A stretch of DNA of 64,000 nt from Pseudaquabacterium pictum (GTDB taxonomy: Bacteria; Pseudomonadota; Gammaproteobacteria; Burkholderiales; Burkholderiaceae_C): NCBI RefSeq assembly GCF_005403045.1, contig NZ_BJCL01000013.1:84261-148260 (forward strand), in the 5' to 3' direction. Each line of letters begins with the position of its first letter. Position 1 is the stretch's first letter. Positions 1-9,374 of this stretch are shown in pieces. The notes under the pieces were generated by a model that saw only the letters and a list, made by a program, of their open reading frames with translations, was not told the DNA's origin and ran no database searches. The translations under genes were made by a program, and so were the position numbers.

Positions 1-213
1 GGCCGCTGCAGCGGCAGGCGCCGCCGTGCCGCCACCCTTGAAGTCGGTGGCGTACCAGCCCGAGCCCTTGAGCTGGAAACCGGCGGCCGTGACCTGCTTG
101 GAGAAGGCCTCGGCCCCGCAGGCCGGGCAGGTGCTCAGCACCGGATCGGACAGTTTCTGCAACACGTCCTTCGCATGGCCGCAGGCGGAGCAGCGATAGG
201 CGTAGATCGGCAT
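1..213 (-). CDS. FmdB family zinc ribbon protein (3' end cut by window edge)
   Basis: The first 71 codons of a small protein are visible, starting at an ATG whose first base is 213. The N-terminus MPIYAYRCSACG is the hallmark of the FmdB regulatory-protein family. Two CxxC pairs (Cys8/Cys11 and Cys29/Cys32) form the predicted zinc ribbon. An Ala/Gly-rich tail begins near residue 63, as is common in these proteins. The biochemical role of the family is not settled. In Burkholderiales it usually sits near ubiB, which fits the neighbours here. It lies 92 bases downstream of the symporter gene on the same strand. The C-terminus is outside the window. Confidence 0.85.
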   Translation of the reverse strand, partial: MPIYAYRCSACGHAKDVLQKLSDPVLSTCPACGAEAFSKQVTAAGFQLKGSGWYATDFKGGGTAAPAAAAA

Positions 214-305
214 GGGAATACCCTTGACGCAAAGCCTGCGATTATAGGTGGCGCGGACGAATCGGCGCCTGCAGCCACCAGCGCAGGCGGGCGCCTGCCC
301 GCGGC

Positions 306-1805
306 TCAGTGCCGGTGCGTACCGCCCTGCCGCCCGCCGGCATGGTGCGGCGCGGGCTGGGCATGGCGGATCGCCGCCTCGATGGACATGCCGCGGTGCG
401 GCACCAGGCTGGGCGCCAGCGATCCCAGCAGCATGCCCAGCGCGGATGCCGCCAGACCCAACAGGTTGGCCGGCACCATCGATTCCGGCGCCAGCGCGGT
501 GGCGCCCAGCCAGGTGCCGATGCCCAGGATGATCGACAACAGGGCGCCCTGGGTGTTGGCGCGGCGCCAGTAGGCGCCGGCCACCAGCGGCACGAAGGCA
601 CCGGCCAGCGTCACGTTGTAGGCGTTCTGCACCATCTCGTACATCGTGCTCCGGCTGTTCAGCGCGAACAGCAGCGCCCCCAGGGTGAAGGTCACTAGCA
701 CCAGGCGCAGTGTCAGCAGGAACTGCCGGTCCGGCATGTGCGGCACGAACGGGCGCAGCACGTTCTCTGTGAAGATGGCCGTGGGCGCCAGCAGCGCGCC
801 ACTGGCGGTGGACAGGATGGCCGACAGCAGTGCGCCGAAGAACAGCACCTGTGCCCACAGCGGCATCTGGGCCAGCACCAGATCGGGCAGGATGCGCTGG
901 ATCACGCGGGCATCTTCATCGCTGAACAGCTGGGCCAGCTCCGGAAACGCCACCAGGGCCGCGTAGGCGATGAAGATGGGCACCAGCGCGAAGCAGAAGT
1001 AGATCAGCGCACCGATGATGGTGCCGCGCACGGCGGTCTTCTCGTCCTTGGCGCTGGTCATGCGCTGGAACACATCCTGCTGCGGCACCGATCCGAAGGC
1101 AAAGGCGAAGAAGGCGCCTGCCATGGCCCACCAGCCCGGCGCGTCCTCGGGCAGGAAGTTGAACTTGCCGTCGGCTGCCGCCTGGGCGATGACCTTGGCC
1201 GGGCCGCCAGCCATGTCACCCACCAGCACGGCCACCAGGCTCAGGCCGACCAGGATCACCACGGTCTGCAGCAGGTCGGTGAAGGCCACCGACCACATGC
1301 CACCGAACAGGGTGTAGACCATGACCACCGCGCCGCCGACCAGGATGGCGTGGTTGAGGGCCAGCGCGCCGCCGGACAGCACATGGATCACCAGACCCAG
1401 GGCGGTCGGCTGGGCAGAGGTCCAGCCCAGGTAGCTCAGCGTGATGGCCACGCTGGTCAGCACCTCCACGGCCTTGCCGTAGCGCTGCTTGTAGAAGTCG
1501 CCGATGGTCAGCAGGTTCATGCGGTAGAACAGCCGCGCAAACAGCAGCGCCGCGAGCACCAGGCAGACGGTGGCGCCGAAGGGGTCGCCAGGGATGCCGG
1601 ACAGGCCGTCCTTGGCGAAGGTGGCCGACACCGACAACACCGTCTCGGCACCGAACCAGGTGGCAAACACCGTGGCCACGTTCATGTACAGCGGCAGACT
1701 GCGCCCCGCCACCAGGTAGTCCTTCGCGTTGTGCACCCGCCGGGCAGCCAGCAGGCCGATGCCGATGGTCACGAGCAGATAGACGCCAACGAAGGTGATC
1801 AGCAA
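306..1805 (-). CDS. Sodium:solute symporter (SSS) family transporter
   Basis: A 499-residue, very hydrophobic protein with about 13 predicted membrane helices, the usual size for the SSS family (TC 2.A.21). The N-terminus shows a first helix, then a loop with DYLVAGRSLP, typical of SSS proteins, and later a GGMWSVAFTD segment as in sodium-coupled permeases. The substrate cannot be told from sequence. The only suitable start I see is TTG at 1805, with GGAG seven bases upstream; the nearest upstream ATG is in another frame. It is co-oriented with ubiB, whose stop lies 104 bases upstream. The C-terminal tail is His/Gly/Arg-rich and probably cytoplasmic. Confidence 0.85.
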   Translation of the reverse strand: MLITFVGVYLLVTIGIGLLAARRVHNAKDYLVAGRSLPLYMNVATVFATWFGAETVLSVSATFAKDGLSGIPGDPFGATVCLVLAALLFARLFYRMNLLTIGDFYKQRYGKAVEVLTSVAITLSYLGWTSAQPTALGLVIHVLSGGALALNHAILVGGAVVMVYTLFGGMWSVAFTDLLQTVVILVGLSLVAVLVGDMAGGPAKVIAQAAADGKFNFLPEDAPGWWAMAGAFFAFAFGSVPQQDVFQRMTSAKDEKTAVRGTIIGALIYFCFALVPIFIAYAALVAFPELAQLFSDEDARVIQRILPDLVLAQMPLWAQVLFFGALLSAILSTASGALLAPTAIFTENVLRPFVPHMPDRQFLLTLRLVLVTFTLGALLFALNSRSTMYEMVQNAYNVTLAGAFVPLVAGAYWRRANTQGALLSIILGIGTWLGATALAPESMVPANLLGLAASALGMLLGSLAPSLVPHRGMSIEAAIRHAQPAPHHAGGRQGGTHRH

Positions 1806-1909
1806 GGCAAGGCTCCGCGGTGAGGTGGCAAAAGTGAAAAGACGGGGTCCATCCGGGCGGGCGGCATTATGGGGCTGCGCTCAGCCGTGCACGGCGGGGC
1901 AGGACCGCG

Positions 1910-3463
1910 TCAGCGCGGCCAGTGCAACCAGATCTGCATGACCAGCACACCGGCCACGAAGCCCACCGCGCCGTACAGCAAGGCCTGCAGCAGCCGGTTG
2001 GTGCGGCGCTGCTCGGACAGCAAGGCCACCACCGCCGGGTCGCTGTCGCGCCGGTGCAACAGTGCCTGGTGCACCAGGCGCGGCAGCTCGGGCAGCAGCT
2101 GGGCGTAGCGCGGCGCCTCGTTCTTCAGGCGCTCGACGAGGCCCTGCCAGCCCACCTGCCGGTGCATCCAGGTCTCGAGGAAAGGCTTGGCGGTGGCCCA
2201 GAGGTCGAGGTCGGGGTCGAGCTGGCGGCCCAGGCCTTCGATGTTGAGCAGGGTCTTCTGCAGCAGCACCAGCTGCGGCTGGATCTCGACATTGAAGCGG
2301 CGGCTGGTCTGGAACAGCCGCATCAGCACCTGGCCCAGCGAGATGTCCTTCAGCGGCCGGTCGAAGTGCGGCTCGCACACCGCCCGGATGGCGCTTTCCA
2401 AGGCGTCCACCCGGGTGCCCGGCGGCACCCAGCCGCTTTCCAGGTGCAGCTCGGCCACGCGCTTGTAGTCGCGGCGGAAGAACGCCAGGAAATTCTGCGC
2501 CAGGTATTCCTTGTCGTTGTCGGTCAGCGTGCCGACGATGCCGAAATCCAGCGCGATGTAGCGGCCGAAGCTGCGCTGCGCCAGGCTCACCTGGATGTTG
2601 CCGGGGTGCATGTCGGCATGGAAGAAGCCGTCGCGGAAGACCTGGGTGAAAAAGATGGTGACGCCATCGCGTGCCAGCTTGGGGATGTCGACACCGGCCT
2701 CGCGCAGCCGCTCGAGCTGGTTGATCGGCACGCCATGCATGCGCTCCATCACCAGCACCGTGGGGGTGCAGTAGTCCCACACCATCTCGGGCACCAGCAC
2801 CAGATCCAGCCCCTGCATGTTGCGGCGCAGCTGGGCGGCATTGGCGGCTTCGCGCACCAGGTCCAGCTCGTCGTGCAGGTAGCCGTCGAACTCGGCCACC
2901 ACCTCGCGCGGCTTCAGCCGCTTGCCGTCGGCCCAGGCCCATTCCACCACCCGCGCCAGGGTGTGCAGCAGCGCCATGTCATGCTCGATGACATCCAGCA
3001 TGCCGGGGCGCAGCACCTTCACCGCCACCTCGCGGCCACTCTTGAGGATGCCGAAGTGCACCTGCGCAATCGACGCGCTGGCCACCGGCGTGGTGTCGAA
3101 CTGCTCGAAGACCTCGTCGATGCGCTTGCCGAAGGCCTTCTCGATCAGCGCCACCGCCTGGCTGCTGGGAAACGGCGGCACCCGGTCCTGCAGCAGGGCC
3201 AGCTCGTCGGCCACGTCCAGCGGCAGCAGGTCGCGCCGGGTGCTGAGCACCTGGCCGAACTTGACGAAGATCGGCCCCAGCTTCTCCAGCGCCATGCGCA
3301 GCCGCGCACCACGCGGGGCATCAAGCCGGGCACGGCGGCCCACCGTGGCCACCCGCACCAGCGCCCGCACCCAGCCCTGGCGGAAGCGCGACAGCGCCAC
3401 CTCGTCCAGACCGAAGCGCAGCACCGTCAGGCCGATGAAGATCAGCCGGAAGAATTGACCCAT
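1910..3463 (-). CDS. ubiB: UbiB, ABC1/ADCK-family atypical kinase/ATPase of ubiquinone biosynthesis
   Basis: A 517-residue member of the UbiB (ABC1/ADCK/COQ8) family. It supports the aerobic steps of ubiquinone synthesis at the inner membrane, probably as an ATPase acting on lipid precursors or the Ubi complex. Visible family marks are the KxGQ motif ([10 protein letters not shown]) near residue 70, the Ala-rich nucleotide loop ASASIAQVH near residue 120, the invariant Lys in VKVL, and a DFG motif (ALDFGIVG) near residue 290. The C-terminus has a hydrophobic helix followed by WLHWPR, consistent with membrane anchoring. It lies 35 bases downstream of ubiJ, so the two probably form one transcript. 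Confidence 0.95.
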   Translation of the reverse strand: MGQFFRLIFIGLTVLRFGLDEVALSRFRQGWVRALVRVATVGRRARLDAPRGARLRMALEKLGPIFVKFGQVLSTRRDLLPLDVADELALLQDRVPPFPSSQAVALIEKAFGKRIDEVFEQFDTTPVASASIAQVHFGILKSGREVAVKVLRPGMLDVIEHDMALLHTLARVVEWAWADGKRLKPREVVAEFDGYLHDELDLVREAANAAQLRRNMQGLDLVLVPEMVWDYCTPTVLVMERMHGVPINQLERLREAGVDIPKLARDGVTIFFTQVFRDGFFHADMHPGNIQVSLAQRSFGRYIALDFGIVGTLTDNDKEYLAQNFLAFFRRDYKRVAELHLESGWVPPGTRVDALESAIRAVCEPHFDRPLKDISLGQVLMRLFQTSRRFNVEIQPQLVLLQKTLLNIEGLGRQLDPDLDLWATAKPFLETWMHRQVGWQGLVERLKNEAPRYAQLLPELPRLVHQALLHRRDSDPAVVALLSEQRRTNRLLQALLYGAVGFVAGVLVMQIWLHWPR

Positions 3464-3498
3464 ACCCCGACCCCGGCCCGTGCGACTGCCAGCGGGGT

Positions 3499-4029
3499 TC
3501 AGCGGTTGCGCATGCGGTTGGCGGCCAGATCGGCGCCTTGCCGGGCACTGTGCATGGCCTTGCGCAGCGCCTGCGCCAGGCTGGTGCCCAGGCGGTGCAG
3601 CTCATGGGCCACGGTGGGGCCGAACAGACGCTGCAGGTCGTCGGCCACGTCCCAGCGCAGATTCTTCAGCAGCCAGTCCACATCGGCGGCCAGGTTGGCA
3701 TCGCCCTCGATGACCACTGGCGGCATCTGGCCGGTCAGGGCCTGCAGCGCCAGCGCTGCCGGGTTGGCGGCGTCCAGCCGCACCTGCAGGTCGGCATCGA
3801 CCGGCTCGCGGCACCATTCCACCAGGCCGGCCGGCGTGATGCGGAAGGCCAGCACCGGCGGCGCGGGCAGCAGGCGCGGCAATTGCATCAGGTCCAGGCG
3901 CAGCACACGCCCCTGGTGCGGCAGCATGCGGGCCACCGCCTGCGGCTCGGCCGCCATCACGTGGTTGACCACCAGCACCAGGCGGTCCATCAGGGCGGGT
4001 GCCAGCAGGGCGTTGAGGTTCTGCAACAT
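3499..4029 (-). CDS. ubiJ: UbiJ, SCP2-domain accessory factor of ubiquinone biosynthesis
   Basis: A 176-residue protein with an SCP2 sterol-carrier-like fold. UbiJ binds ubiquinone intermediates and is needed, with UbiK and the hydroxylases, for soluble Ubi complex assembly. The start [11 protein letters not shown] at 4029 gives the normal UbiJ N-terminus. An in-frame ATG at 4086 would add 19 charged residues (through IERGRLPTIQ) that do not fit the family. The C-terminal half has the expected amphipathic helices ending in a basic stretch. It is followed by ubiB on the same strand. In related genomes ubiE and a Tim44-like gene lie just upstream, but here the EPS locus intervenes. Confidence 0.85.
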   Translation of the reverse strand: MLQNLNALLAPALMDRLVLVVNHVMAAEPQAVARMLPHQGRVLRLDLMQLPRLLPAPPVLAFRITPAGLVEWCREPVDADLQVRLDAANPAALALQALTGQMPPVVIEGDANLAADVDWLLKNLRWDVADDLQRLFGPTVAHELHRLGTSLAQALRKAMHSARQGADLAANRMRNR

Positions 4030-4221
4030 CGCCTGGATTGTAGGCAGTCGGCCACGTTCGATCGGGTCGGCGCCCAGAGCTGACATGAATATCAACGAGA
4101 ATCCGCAGGTTTTGAACACTCCTCGGCGACCTGGTGAGGTCGGGCGCCTTCGAGTTCGACAGCCCCTGTGGTACAGGACAACGGCCCGTGCCGATGCCCG
4201 TCCCACCGATCCAAGAGCCTG
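4030..4221. promoter_or_regulatory. Divergent intergenic region between ubiJ and the EPS locus
   Basis: This 192-bp spacer must drive ubiJ-ubiB leftward and probably the first EPS gene rightward. On the minus strand a TACAAT hexamer (plus-strand 4037-4042) ends seven bases before the ubiJ ATG. If it is a -10 element the transcript would be nearly leaderless. No good -35 partner was seen. A small inverted repeat, CGACCT-GGTG-AGGTCG, lies at 4127-4142. No clear promoter was found for the rightward gene. Confidence 0.35.
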
Positions 4222-5613
4222 ATGTTCGAGACCCGAAGCCCCCGCAATTTCAACAGCGCCCCCCAGTCGGTCACCGCCTTCATCGCCACCGTGCTCGAGC
4301 CGGCGATCACCGTGCTGGTGTACCTGGGCGCCCTGGCCTGGCACGGCGAAGAGGTCGGCCGCGCCGACCTGACCTTGTGCTTCCTGGTGCTGGCGCTCAC
4401 CTTCCCTGGCATCAACCGCTTCCGCGACCGGCTCAGCTCGGCCGCCGTCGGCATCCTCGGCTCCTGGATCACGCTGCTGGCCATCCTGCTGGGCTTCGGC
4501 TACGGCACCCGCAGCCTGGACCTGTTCCAGCACGATGTCATCCTGTTCTGGGTGGTCGCCACGCCAGTGATCCAGCTGGCCGCGGTGCGGCTGGGCTTCA
4601 TGGCCATCCGCCAGCAGGCGCGCCAGCCGGGCAACCGCCGCAGCGCGGTGGTGATCGGCGCCGGCGCGCTGGGCGTGAAGGTGGCGCATGCGCTTTCCTC
4701 CAGCCCGACCCAAGGCGTGGACTTCGTCGGCTACTTCGATGACCGCGCCGATGCCCGGGTGCACAGCGACAGCGCCGGCAAGCGGCTGGGCAACCTGCTG
4801 GAAGCGGCGCCCTACATCCGCGCGCACGGCGTCAAGGAAGTGTTCATCACCCTGCCGCTGGGCTCGCAGCCGCGCATCATCGACCTGCTGGAACACCTGC
4901 AGGGCACCACCGCGTCGATCTACTTCGTGCCCGATGTCTTCGGCATCAGCATCATCCAGGGCCGGCTGCAGGACATGTCCGGCGTGCCGGTGGTGGGCAT
5001 CTGCGAGACGCCGTTCACCGGCACCAACCGCATGATCAAGCGCATCAGCGATGTCGTGCTGTCGATCCTGATCCTGCTGCTGATCTTCCCGATCATGCTG
5101 GCGGTGGCCATCGGCGTGAAGCTCAGCTCGCCCGGGCCGGCGATCTTCCGGCAGAAGCGCAACGGCCTGGATGGCGAAGAGATCATCGTCTACAAGTTCC
5201 GCTCGATGCGGGCCATGGACAACGGCGCAGTGGTCAAGCAGGCCACCAAGGGCGATCCGCGCATCACGCCGTTCGGCGCGTTCATCCGCCGCACCTCGCT
5301 GGATGAACTGCCGCAGTTCATCAACGTGCTGCAGGGCCGCATGAGCATCGTCGGACCGCGGCCGCATGCGGTGGCGCACAACGAGATGTACCGCCAGCTG
5401 ATCAAGGCCTACATGGTGCGCCACAAGGTCAAGCCGGGCATCACCGGCTGGGCCCAGGTCAACGGCCACCGCGGCGAGACCGACACGCTGGACAAGATGC
5501 AGGCCCGCGTGGAGTACGACCTCGAGTACCTGCGCAACTGGCCGCTGGGCCTGGACCTGGTGATCATCCTGCGCACCGCCAAGTCGATGCTGAGCGACAG
5601 CAAGGCCTACTGA
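4222..5613 (+). CDS. Undecaprenyl-phosphate sugar phosphotransferase (WcaJ/WbaP-like), initiates EPS repeat unit
   Basis: A 463-residue polyprenyl-phosphate hexose-1-phosphate transferase. It places the first sugar phosphate, probably glucose or galactose, on undecaprenyl phosphate at the cytoplasmic face. The N-terminal third is a membrane domain of about four helices. Residues 140-270 form a Rossmann-like CoA_binding_3 region (VVIGAGALGVKVA). The C-terminal third is the catalytic bacterial sugar transferase domain, with KRISDVVLS, a membrane helix, FRQKRNGLDG, KFRSM, RRTSLDELPQ, IVGPRPH and KPGITGWAQVNG. The ATG at 4222 is preferred over 4168, because the extra 18 residues (PCRCPSHRS) look non-coding. 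It is the first gene of the plus-strand EPS arm, with epsL 55 bases downstream. Confidence 0.93.
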   Translation: MFETRSPRNFNSAPQSVTAFIATVLEPAITVLVYLGALAWHGEEVGRADLTLCFLVLALTFPGINRFRDRLSSAAVGILGSWITLLAILLGFGYGTRSLDLFQHDVILFWVVATPVIQLAAVRLGFMAIRQQARQPGNRRSAVVIGAGALGVKVAHALSSSPTQGVDFVGYFDDRADARVHSDSAGKRLGNLLEAAPYIRAHGVKEVFITLPLGSQPRIIDLLEHLQGTTASIYFVPDVFGISIIQGRLQDMSGVPVVGICETPFTGTNRMIKRISDVVLSILILLLIFPIMLAVAIGVKLSSPGPAIFRQKRNGLDGEEIIVYKFRSMRAMDNGAVVKQATKGDPRITPFGAFIRRTSLDELPQFINVLQGRMSIVGPRPHAVAHNEMYRQLIKAYMVRHKVKPGITGWAQVNGHRGETDTLDKMQARVEYDLEYLRNWPLGLDLVIILRTAKSMLSDSKAY

Positions 5614-5668
5614 ACCACCACAGAACCCACCTCCGCCGGCATCCGCCGGCGCTGCCTGGAGAGACCCC

Positions 5669-6874
5669 ATGCGCCCCACCCTGCCCCTGTCGACGCTGGC
5701 TGCCGCCGGCCTGCTGCTGGCCACCACCGCTGCCTTCGCACAGTCCAGCCCCTACTACATCGGCGTGTCCCAGGCGCTGGCCTACGAGTCGAACCTGTAC
5801 CGCATCGGCGGCAGCATCGGCCTGCCCGTCGGCGCACAGAGCAAGTCCGACACCGTCGCCACCACCTCGCTGGTGGCCGGTGTCGACCAGACCTGGGGGC
5901 GGCAGCGGCTCAGCGGCAGCGGCTCGCTGCGGGCCAGCCGCTACGCGCAGAACGACCAGCTGAACAACGAGGGCTACGGCCTGAACCTGGGGCTGGACTG
6001 GGCCACGGTGGATCGCGTCTCCGGCCGCCTGGGCGTCACCGCCGACCGCAGCCTGCGCAGCTACGACCCGGCCTACCAGGGCGGCCTGGCGTCCGAACGC
6101 AACATCGAGGACAACAACCAGATCAACGCCACGGTGCGGGTGGGCGTGGTCACGCGCCTCACCGGCGAGGTGTCGGCCAGCCGCCGCCAGGTGCGCTACT
6201 CGGCGCAGGCCTACAAGGGCTCCGAGTACAACCAGAACACCGGCTCCATCGGTGCGCGCTACCGCCTGGGGGGCGCCACCACCGTGGGCCTGGCGTGGCG
6301 GCAATCGCAGTTGAGCTACGTGTCGATCGATGACCCGTACAAGCGCCGCGACATCGACCTGACCGGCACCTGGATTCCCAGCGGCCTGACCAATCTCTAC
6401 GGCCGCATCAGCCACACCAGCACCGACCACAGCAACTCGCCCAACCGCGACTTCTCCGGCGTCACTGCAGAGCTGCGCGGCAGCACCCAGGCCACCGGCA
6501 AGGTCAAGCTGAATGTGAAGCTGAACCGCGACCTGGGTCAGGGCAACTCCACCTTCGACTTCGCGGGCGAGCCGCAGCCCACCGAGTTCGACCGGGTGAG
6601 CACCACCCTGCGCCTGGGCGCCGACTACGACCTGAGCGCCAAGATCACGCTGAACGCCGGCATCGAGCACGTCCGCCGCAACTTCGAGGGCACCCGCTTC
6701 GCCATCGTGGGCAGCGACCGCACCACAGCGCTGGACCTGGGCGCCCGCTGGCTGCCCACCCGCGCCATCCAGGTGGGCTGCAGCCTGCGCTACGACACCC
6801 GCAGTGTCAGCGTGGTCGGCAACCCGTTCAACAGCCAGGCGGTCAACTGCTACGGCCAGTTCGTCCTGCAGTGA
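5669..6874 (+). CDS. epsL: EpsL-type exopolysaccharide outer-membrane beta-barrel protein
   Basis: A 401-residue protein with a clear signal peptide ending TAAFAQ-SS. The mature part is rich in alternating, aromatic-containing beta strands and ends in Gln-Phe-Val-Leu-Gln. It matches the EpsL family found only in EPS operons with an exosortase and epsD/E/F/G. These are predicted outer-membrane barrels that help polysaccharide leave the cell, although direct function is unproven. GGAGA lies eight bases before the ATG. It follows the sugar transferase by 55 bases, and galE starts 19 bases after its stop, so co-transcription is likely. Confidence 0.85.
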   Translation: MRPTLPLSTLAAAGLLLATTAAFAQSSPYYIGVSQALAYESNLYRIGGSIGLPVGAQSKSDTVATTSLVAGVDQTWGRQRLSGSGSLRASRYAQNDQLNNEGYGLNLGLDWATVDRVSGRLGVTADRSLRSYDPAYQGGLASERNIEDNNQINATVRVGVVTRLTGEVSASRRQVRYSAQAYKGSEYNQNTGSIGARYRLGGATTVGLAWRQSQLSYVSIDDPYKRRDIDLTGTWIPSGLTNLYGRISHTSTDHSNSPNRDFSGVTAELRGSTQATGKVKLNVKLNRDLGQGNSTFDFAGEPQPTEFDRVSTTLRLGADYDLSAKITLNAGIEHVRRNFEGTRFAIVGSDRTTALDLGARWLPTRAIQVGCSLRYDTRSVSVVGNPFNSQAVNCYGQFVLQ

Positions 6875-6893
6875 CAGCGCAGCCACCCGCCGC

Positions 6894-7922
6894 ATGCCGA
6901 CCATCCTGCTGACCGGCGCCGCCGGCTACATCGCATCCCACACCTGGCTTGCCTTGCAGGCGGCCGGCTTCCAGGTGGTGGGGGTCGATGATTTCTCCAA
7001 CAGCGCGCCCGAGGTGCTGAACCGGCTGCAGCAGCTCAGCGGCCAGGTGCCGGTGTTCGAGCGCGCCAGCGTCTGCGATGCCGCAGCCATGCAGGGCATC
7101 TTCGGCCGCCATGCGATCGATGCGGTGGTGCACTTCGCAGCCTTCAAGGCGGTGGGCGAGAGCACTGCCCAGCCGCTGGCCTACTACCGCAACAACATCG
7201 GCGGCCTGGTCACCACCTGCGAGACCATGCGCGCGGCCGGCTGCCGGCGCATCGTCTTCAGCAGCAGCGCCACGGTGTACGGCGATCCACAGCGCCTGCC
7301 GATCACCGAGGACAGCCCGCTCACCGCCACCAACCCCTACGGCCAGACCAAGCTGATGGGCGAGACCATCCTGCGCGACCTGGGTGCGGCCGATCCGCAG
7401 TGGCAGACCGCCTGCCTGCGCTACTTCAACCCGGTGGGCGCGCACGACAGCGGCCGGATCGGCGAAGACCCGCGCGGCACGCCGAACAACCTGATGCCCT
7501 ACGTGGCCCAGGTGGCCGTGGGCCGCCGGGCGCAGCTCAGCGTCTTCGGCAACGACTACCCCACGCCCGACGGCACCGGCGTGCGCGACTACATCCATGT
7601 GGTCGACCTGGCCGACGGCCATGTGGCCGCGCTGCAGCGCCTGCTGGATGCGCCGGGCTCGTTCACCGTCAACCTGGGCACCGGCCGCGGCTACAGCGTG
7701 CTGGAGCTGGTGCAGGCCTATGCCCGCGCCAGCGGCCGCCCGGTGCCCTACCAGCTGGTGGCCCGCCGGCCCGGTGACGTGGCGGCCTGCTATGCCGACC
7801 CGTCGCTGGCCCTGCAGCTGCTGGGCTGGCAGGCCCGGCACGACCTCGACCGCATGTGCGCCGACAGCTGGCGCTGGCAGCAACAGAACCCCAACGGCTT
7901 TACAACGCCCTCCGCACCATGA
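6894..7922 (+). CDS. galE: UDP-glucose 4-epimerase
   Basis: A 342-residue extended short-chain dehydrogenase that interconverts UDP-glucose and UDP-galactose, using bound NAD. The N-terminal Rossmann motif reads GAAGYIASH, so the third glycine of GxxGxxG is Ala14. The catalytic Tyr/Lys pair is in NPYGQTK, and FSSSATVYG supplies the Ser. RYFNPVGAHDSG and GTGVRDYIHVVDLADGH are typical GalE stretches. The start MPTILLTG at 6894 fits the family; a longer in-frame extension upstream overlaps epsL and is not family-like. The stop overlaps the manC start as ATGA, so translation is coupled. It would supply UDP-Gal for the repeat unit. Confidence 0.95.
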   Translation: MPTILLTGAAGYIASHTWLALQAAGFQVVGVDDFSNSAPEVLNRLQQLSGQVPVFERASVCDAAAMQGIFGRHAIDAVVHFAAFKAVGESTAQPLAYYRNNIGGLVTTCETMRAAGCRRIVFSSSATVYGDPQRLPITEDSPLTATNPYGQTKLMGETILRDLGAADPQWQTACLRYFNPVGAHDSGRIGEDPRGTPNNLMPYVAQVAVGRRAQLSVFGNDYPTPDGTGVRDYIHVVDLADGHVAALQRLLDAPGSFTVNLGTGRGYSVLELVQAYARASGRPVPYQLVARRPGDVAACYADPSLALQLLGWQARHDLDRMCADSWRWQQQNPNGFTTPSAP

Positions 7923-9373
7923 CCCTCCACGTCCAGCCCGTCATCATGGCCGGCGGCTCCGGCACCCGCCTGTGGCCGCTGTCGCGCGCCGGCTACCCCA
8001 AGCAGTTCCTGGTGCTGTCGGGCGATGCCGACAACCGCTTCAGCCTGTTCCAGCAGGCCGCCCAGCGGCTGCAGGGCCTGGCCGATGCCGGCATCCAGGT
8101 GGCGGCGCCCTGCATCGTCGGCAACGAAGACCACCGCTTCCTGGTGCTGGACCAGCTGCGCGAGCTGGCGCTGGAGCCCGCCTCGGTGCTGCTGGAGCCG
8201 GTGGGCCGCAACACCGCACCGGCGGTGACCCTGGCTGCCCTGGCAGCGCTGGAAGCTGGCGGTGATCCGGTGCTGGTGGTCAACTCATCCGACCAGACGG
8301 TGACAGACACCGCCGCCTTCACCGCCGCGCTGCGCCAGGCGGTGCGCGCCGCGGCCGACGGCACGGTGGTCATCCTGGGCATCACGCCTGACAAGCCCGA
8401 AACCGGCTACGGCTACATCCGCGTGGCCGATGGTGGTGGCAGCGCCGTGGCCACCGTGGCCCAGTTCGTCGAGAAGCCCGACGCCACCACGGCGGCCCGC
8501 TACCTGGCCGAAGGCGGCTACTTCTGGAACGCCGGCATGTTCGTGCTGAAGGCCAGCGCCTGGATGGCCGCGCTGGAGCGCTTCCGCCCCGACATCGCCA
8601 CCGCCACCCGCGCTGCCTGGGCGGCCCGCAGCACCGATGCCAAGTTCGTGCGCCCGGGCAAGGTCGAGTTTGCCGCCGTGCCCTCGGAATCCGTGGACTA
8701 TGCGGTGCTGGAGAAATGCCCCGGCACCGACATCGCCATCCGCATGGTGGCACTGGACGCCGGCTGGAACGACCTGGGCGCCTGGGAGGCCGTCTGGCAA
8801 GTGGCGCCCAAGGACGCGCAAGGCAATGCCAGCGTGGGCGACGCCATCGTCAAGGACAGCCGCAACACCCTGGTGCATGCCCACAGCCGGCTGGTCAGCG
8901 TGGTGGGCCTGGAAGACGTGGTGGTGGTGGAAACCGCCGACGCGGTGCTGGTGGCCAGCCGCGAGCGCAGCCAGGACGTGAAACTGATCGTCAACCAGCT
9001 GGGTGCCGAGCAGCGCGGCGAGCAGACCCTGCACCGCAAGGTGCACCGGCCCTGGGGCTGGTATGACAGCATCGACAACGGCCCGCGCCACCAAGTCAAG
9101 CGCATCATGGTCAAGCCGGGCGCCAGCCTCAGCTTGCAGATGCACCACCACCGGGCCGAGCACTGGATCGTGGTCAGCGGCACGGCCGAGATCACCAATG
9201 GCGACAAGGTGCTGCTGCTGGCCGAGAACCAGAGCACCTACATCCCGCTGGGCCAGACCCACCGCCTGGCCAACCCGGGCAAGGTGCCGCTGGAGATCAT
9301 CGAGGTGCAGAGCGGCAGCTATCTGGGCGAAGACGACATCGTGCGGTTCGAAGACACCTACGGACGGAAGTGA
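7919..9373 (+). CDS. manC: Mannose-1-phosphate guanylyltransferase / mannose-6-phosphate isomerase (bifunctional)
   Basis: A 484-residue type II GDP-mannose pyrophosphorylase. The N-terminal nucleotidyltransferase domain carries the signature [12 protein letters not shown] and then QFVEKPD. The C-terminal cupin domain (from about residue 370) holds the isomerase signature with RPWGWYDS and [14 protein letters not shown]. It makes GDP-mannose from Man-1-P and GTP, and may also isomerise Fru-6-P. The ATG overlaps the galE stop (ATGA). GDP-mannose is also the substrate of the AlgD homologue at 26890, which links the two parts of the plus-strand arm. No phosphomannomutase gene is seen in the window, so that activity must come from elsewhere. 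Confidence 0.95.
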   Translation: MTLHVQPVIMAGGSGTRLWPLSRAGYPKQFLVLSGDADNRFSLFQQAAQRLQGLADAGIQVAAPCIVGNEDHRFLVLDQLRELALEPASVLLEPVGRNTAPAVTLAALAALEAGGDPVLVVNSSDQTVTDTAAFTAALRQAVRAAADGTVVILGITPDKPETGYGYIRVADGGGSAVATVAQFVEKPDATTAARYLAEGGYFWNAGMFVLKASAWMAALERFRPDIATATRAAWAARSTDAKFVRPGKVEFAAVPSESVDYAVLEKCPGTDIAIRMVALDAGWNDLGAWEAVWQVAPKDAQGNASVGDAIVKDSRNTLVHAHSRLVSVVGLEDVVVVETADAVLVASRERSQDVKLIVNQLGAEQRGEQTLHRKVHRPWGWYDSIDNGPRHQVKRIMVKPGASLSLQMHHHRAEHWIVVSGTAEITNGDKVLLLAENQSTYIPLGQTHRLANPGKVPLEIIEVQSGSYLGEDDIVRFEDTYGRK

Positions 9374-9374
9374 C

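Noticed and set aside
4030..4086. Longer UbiJ start at ATG 4086
   Set aside because: The added 19 residues do not resemble UbiJ N-termini. The 4029 start does.
1922..4222. 766-codon open frame on the plus strand opposite ubiB and ubiJ
   Set aside because: It is antisense to well-conserved genes. Its composition (Gln/His/Arg-rich) is that of a shadow frame in GC-rich DNA.
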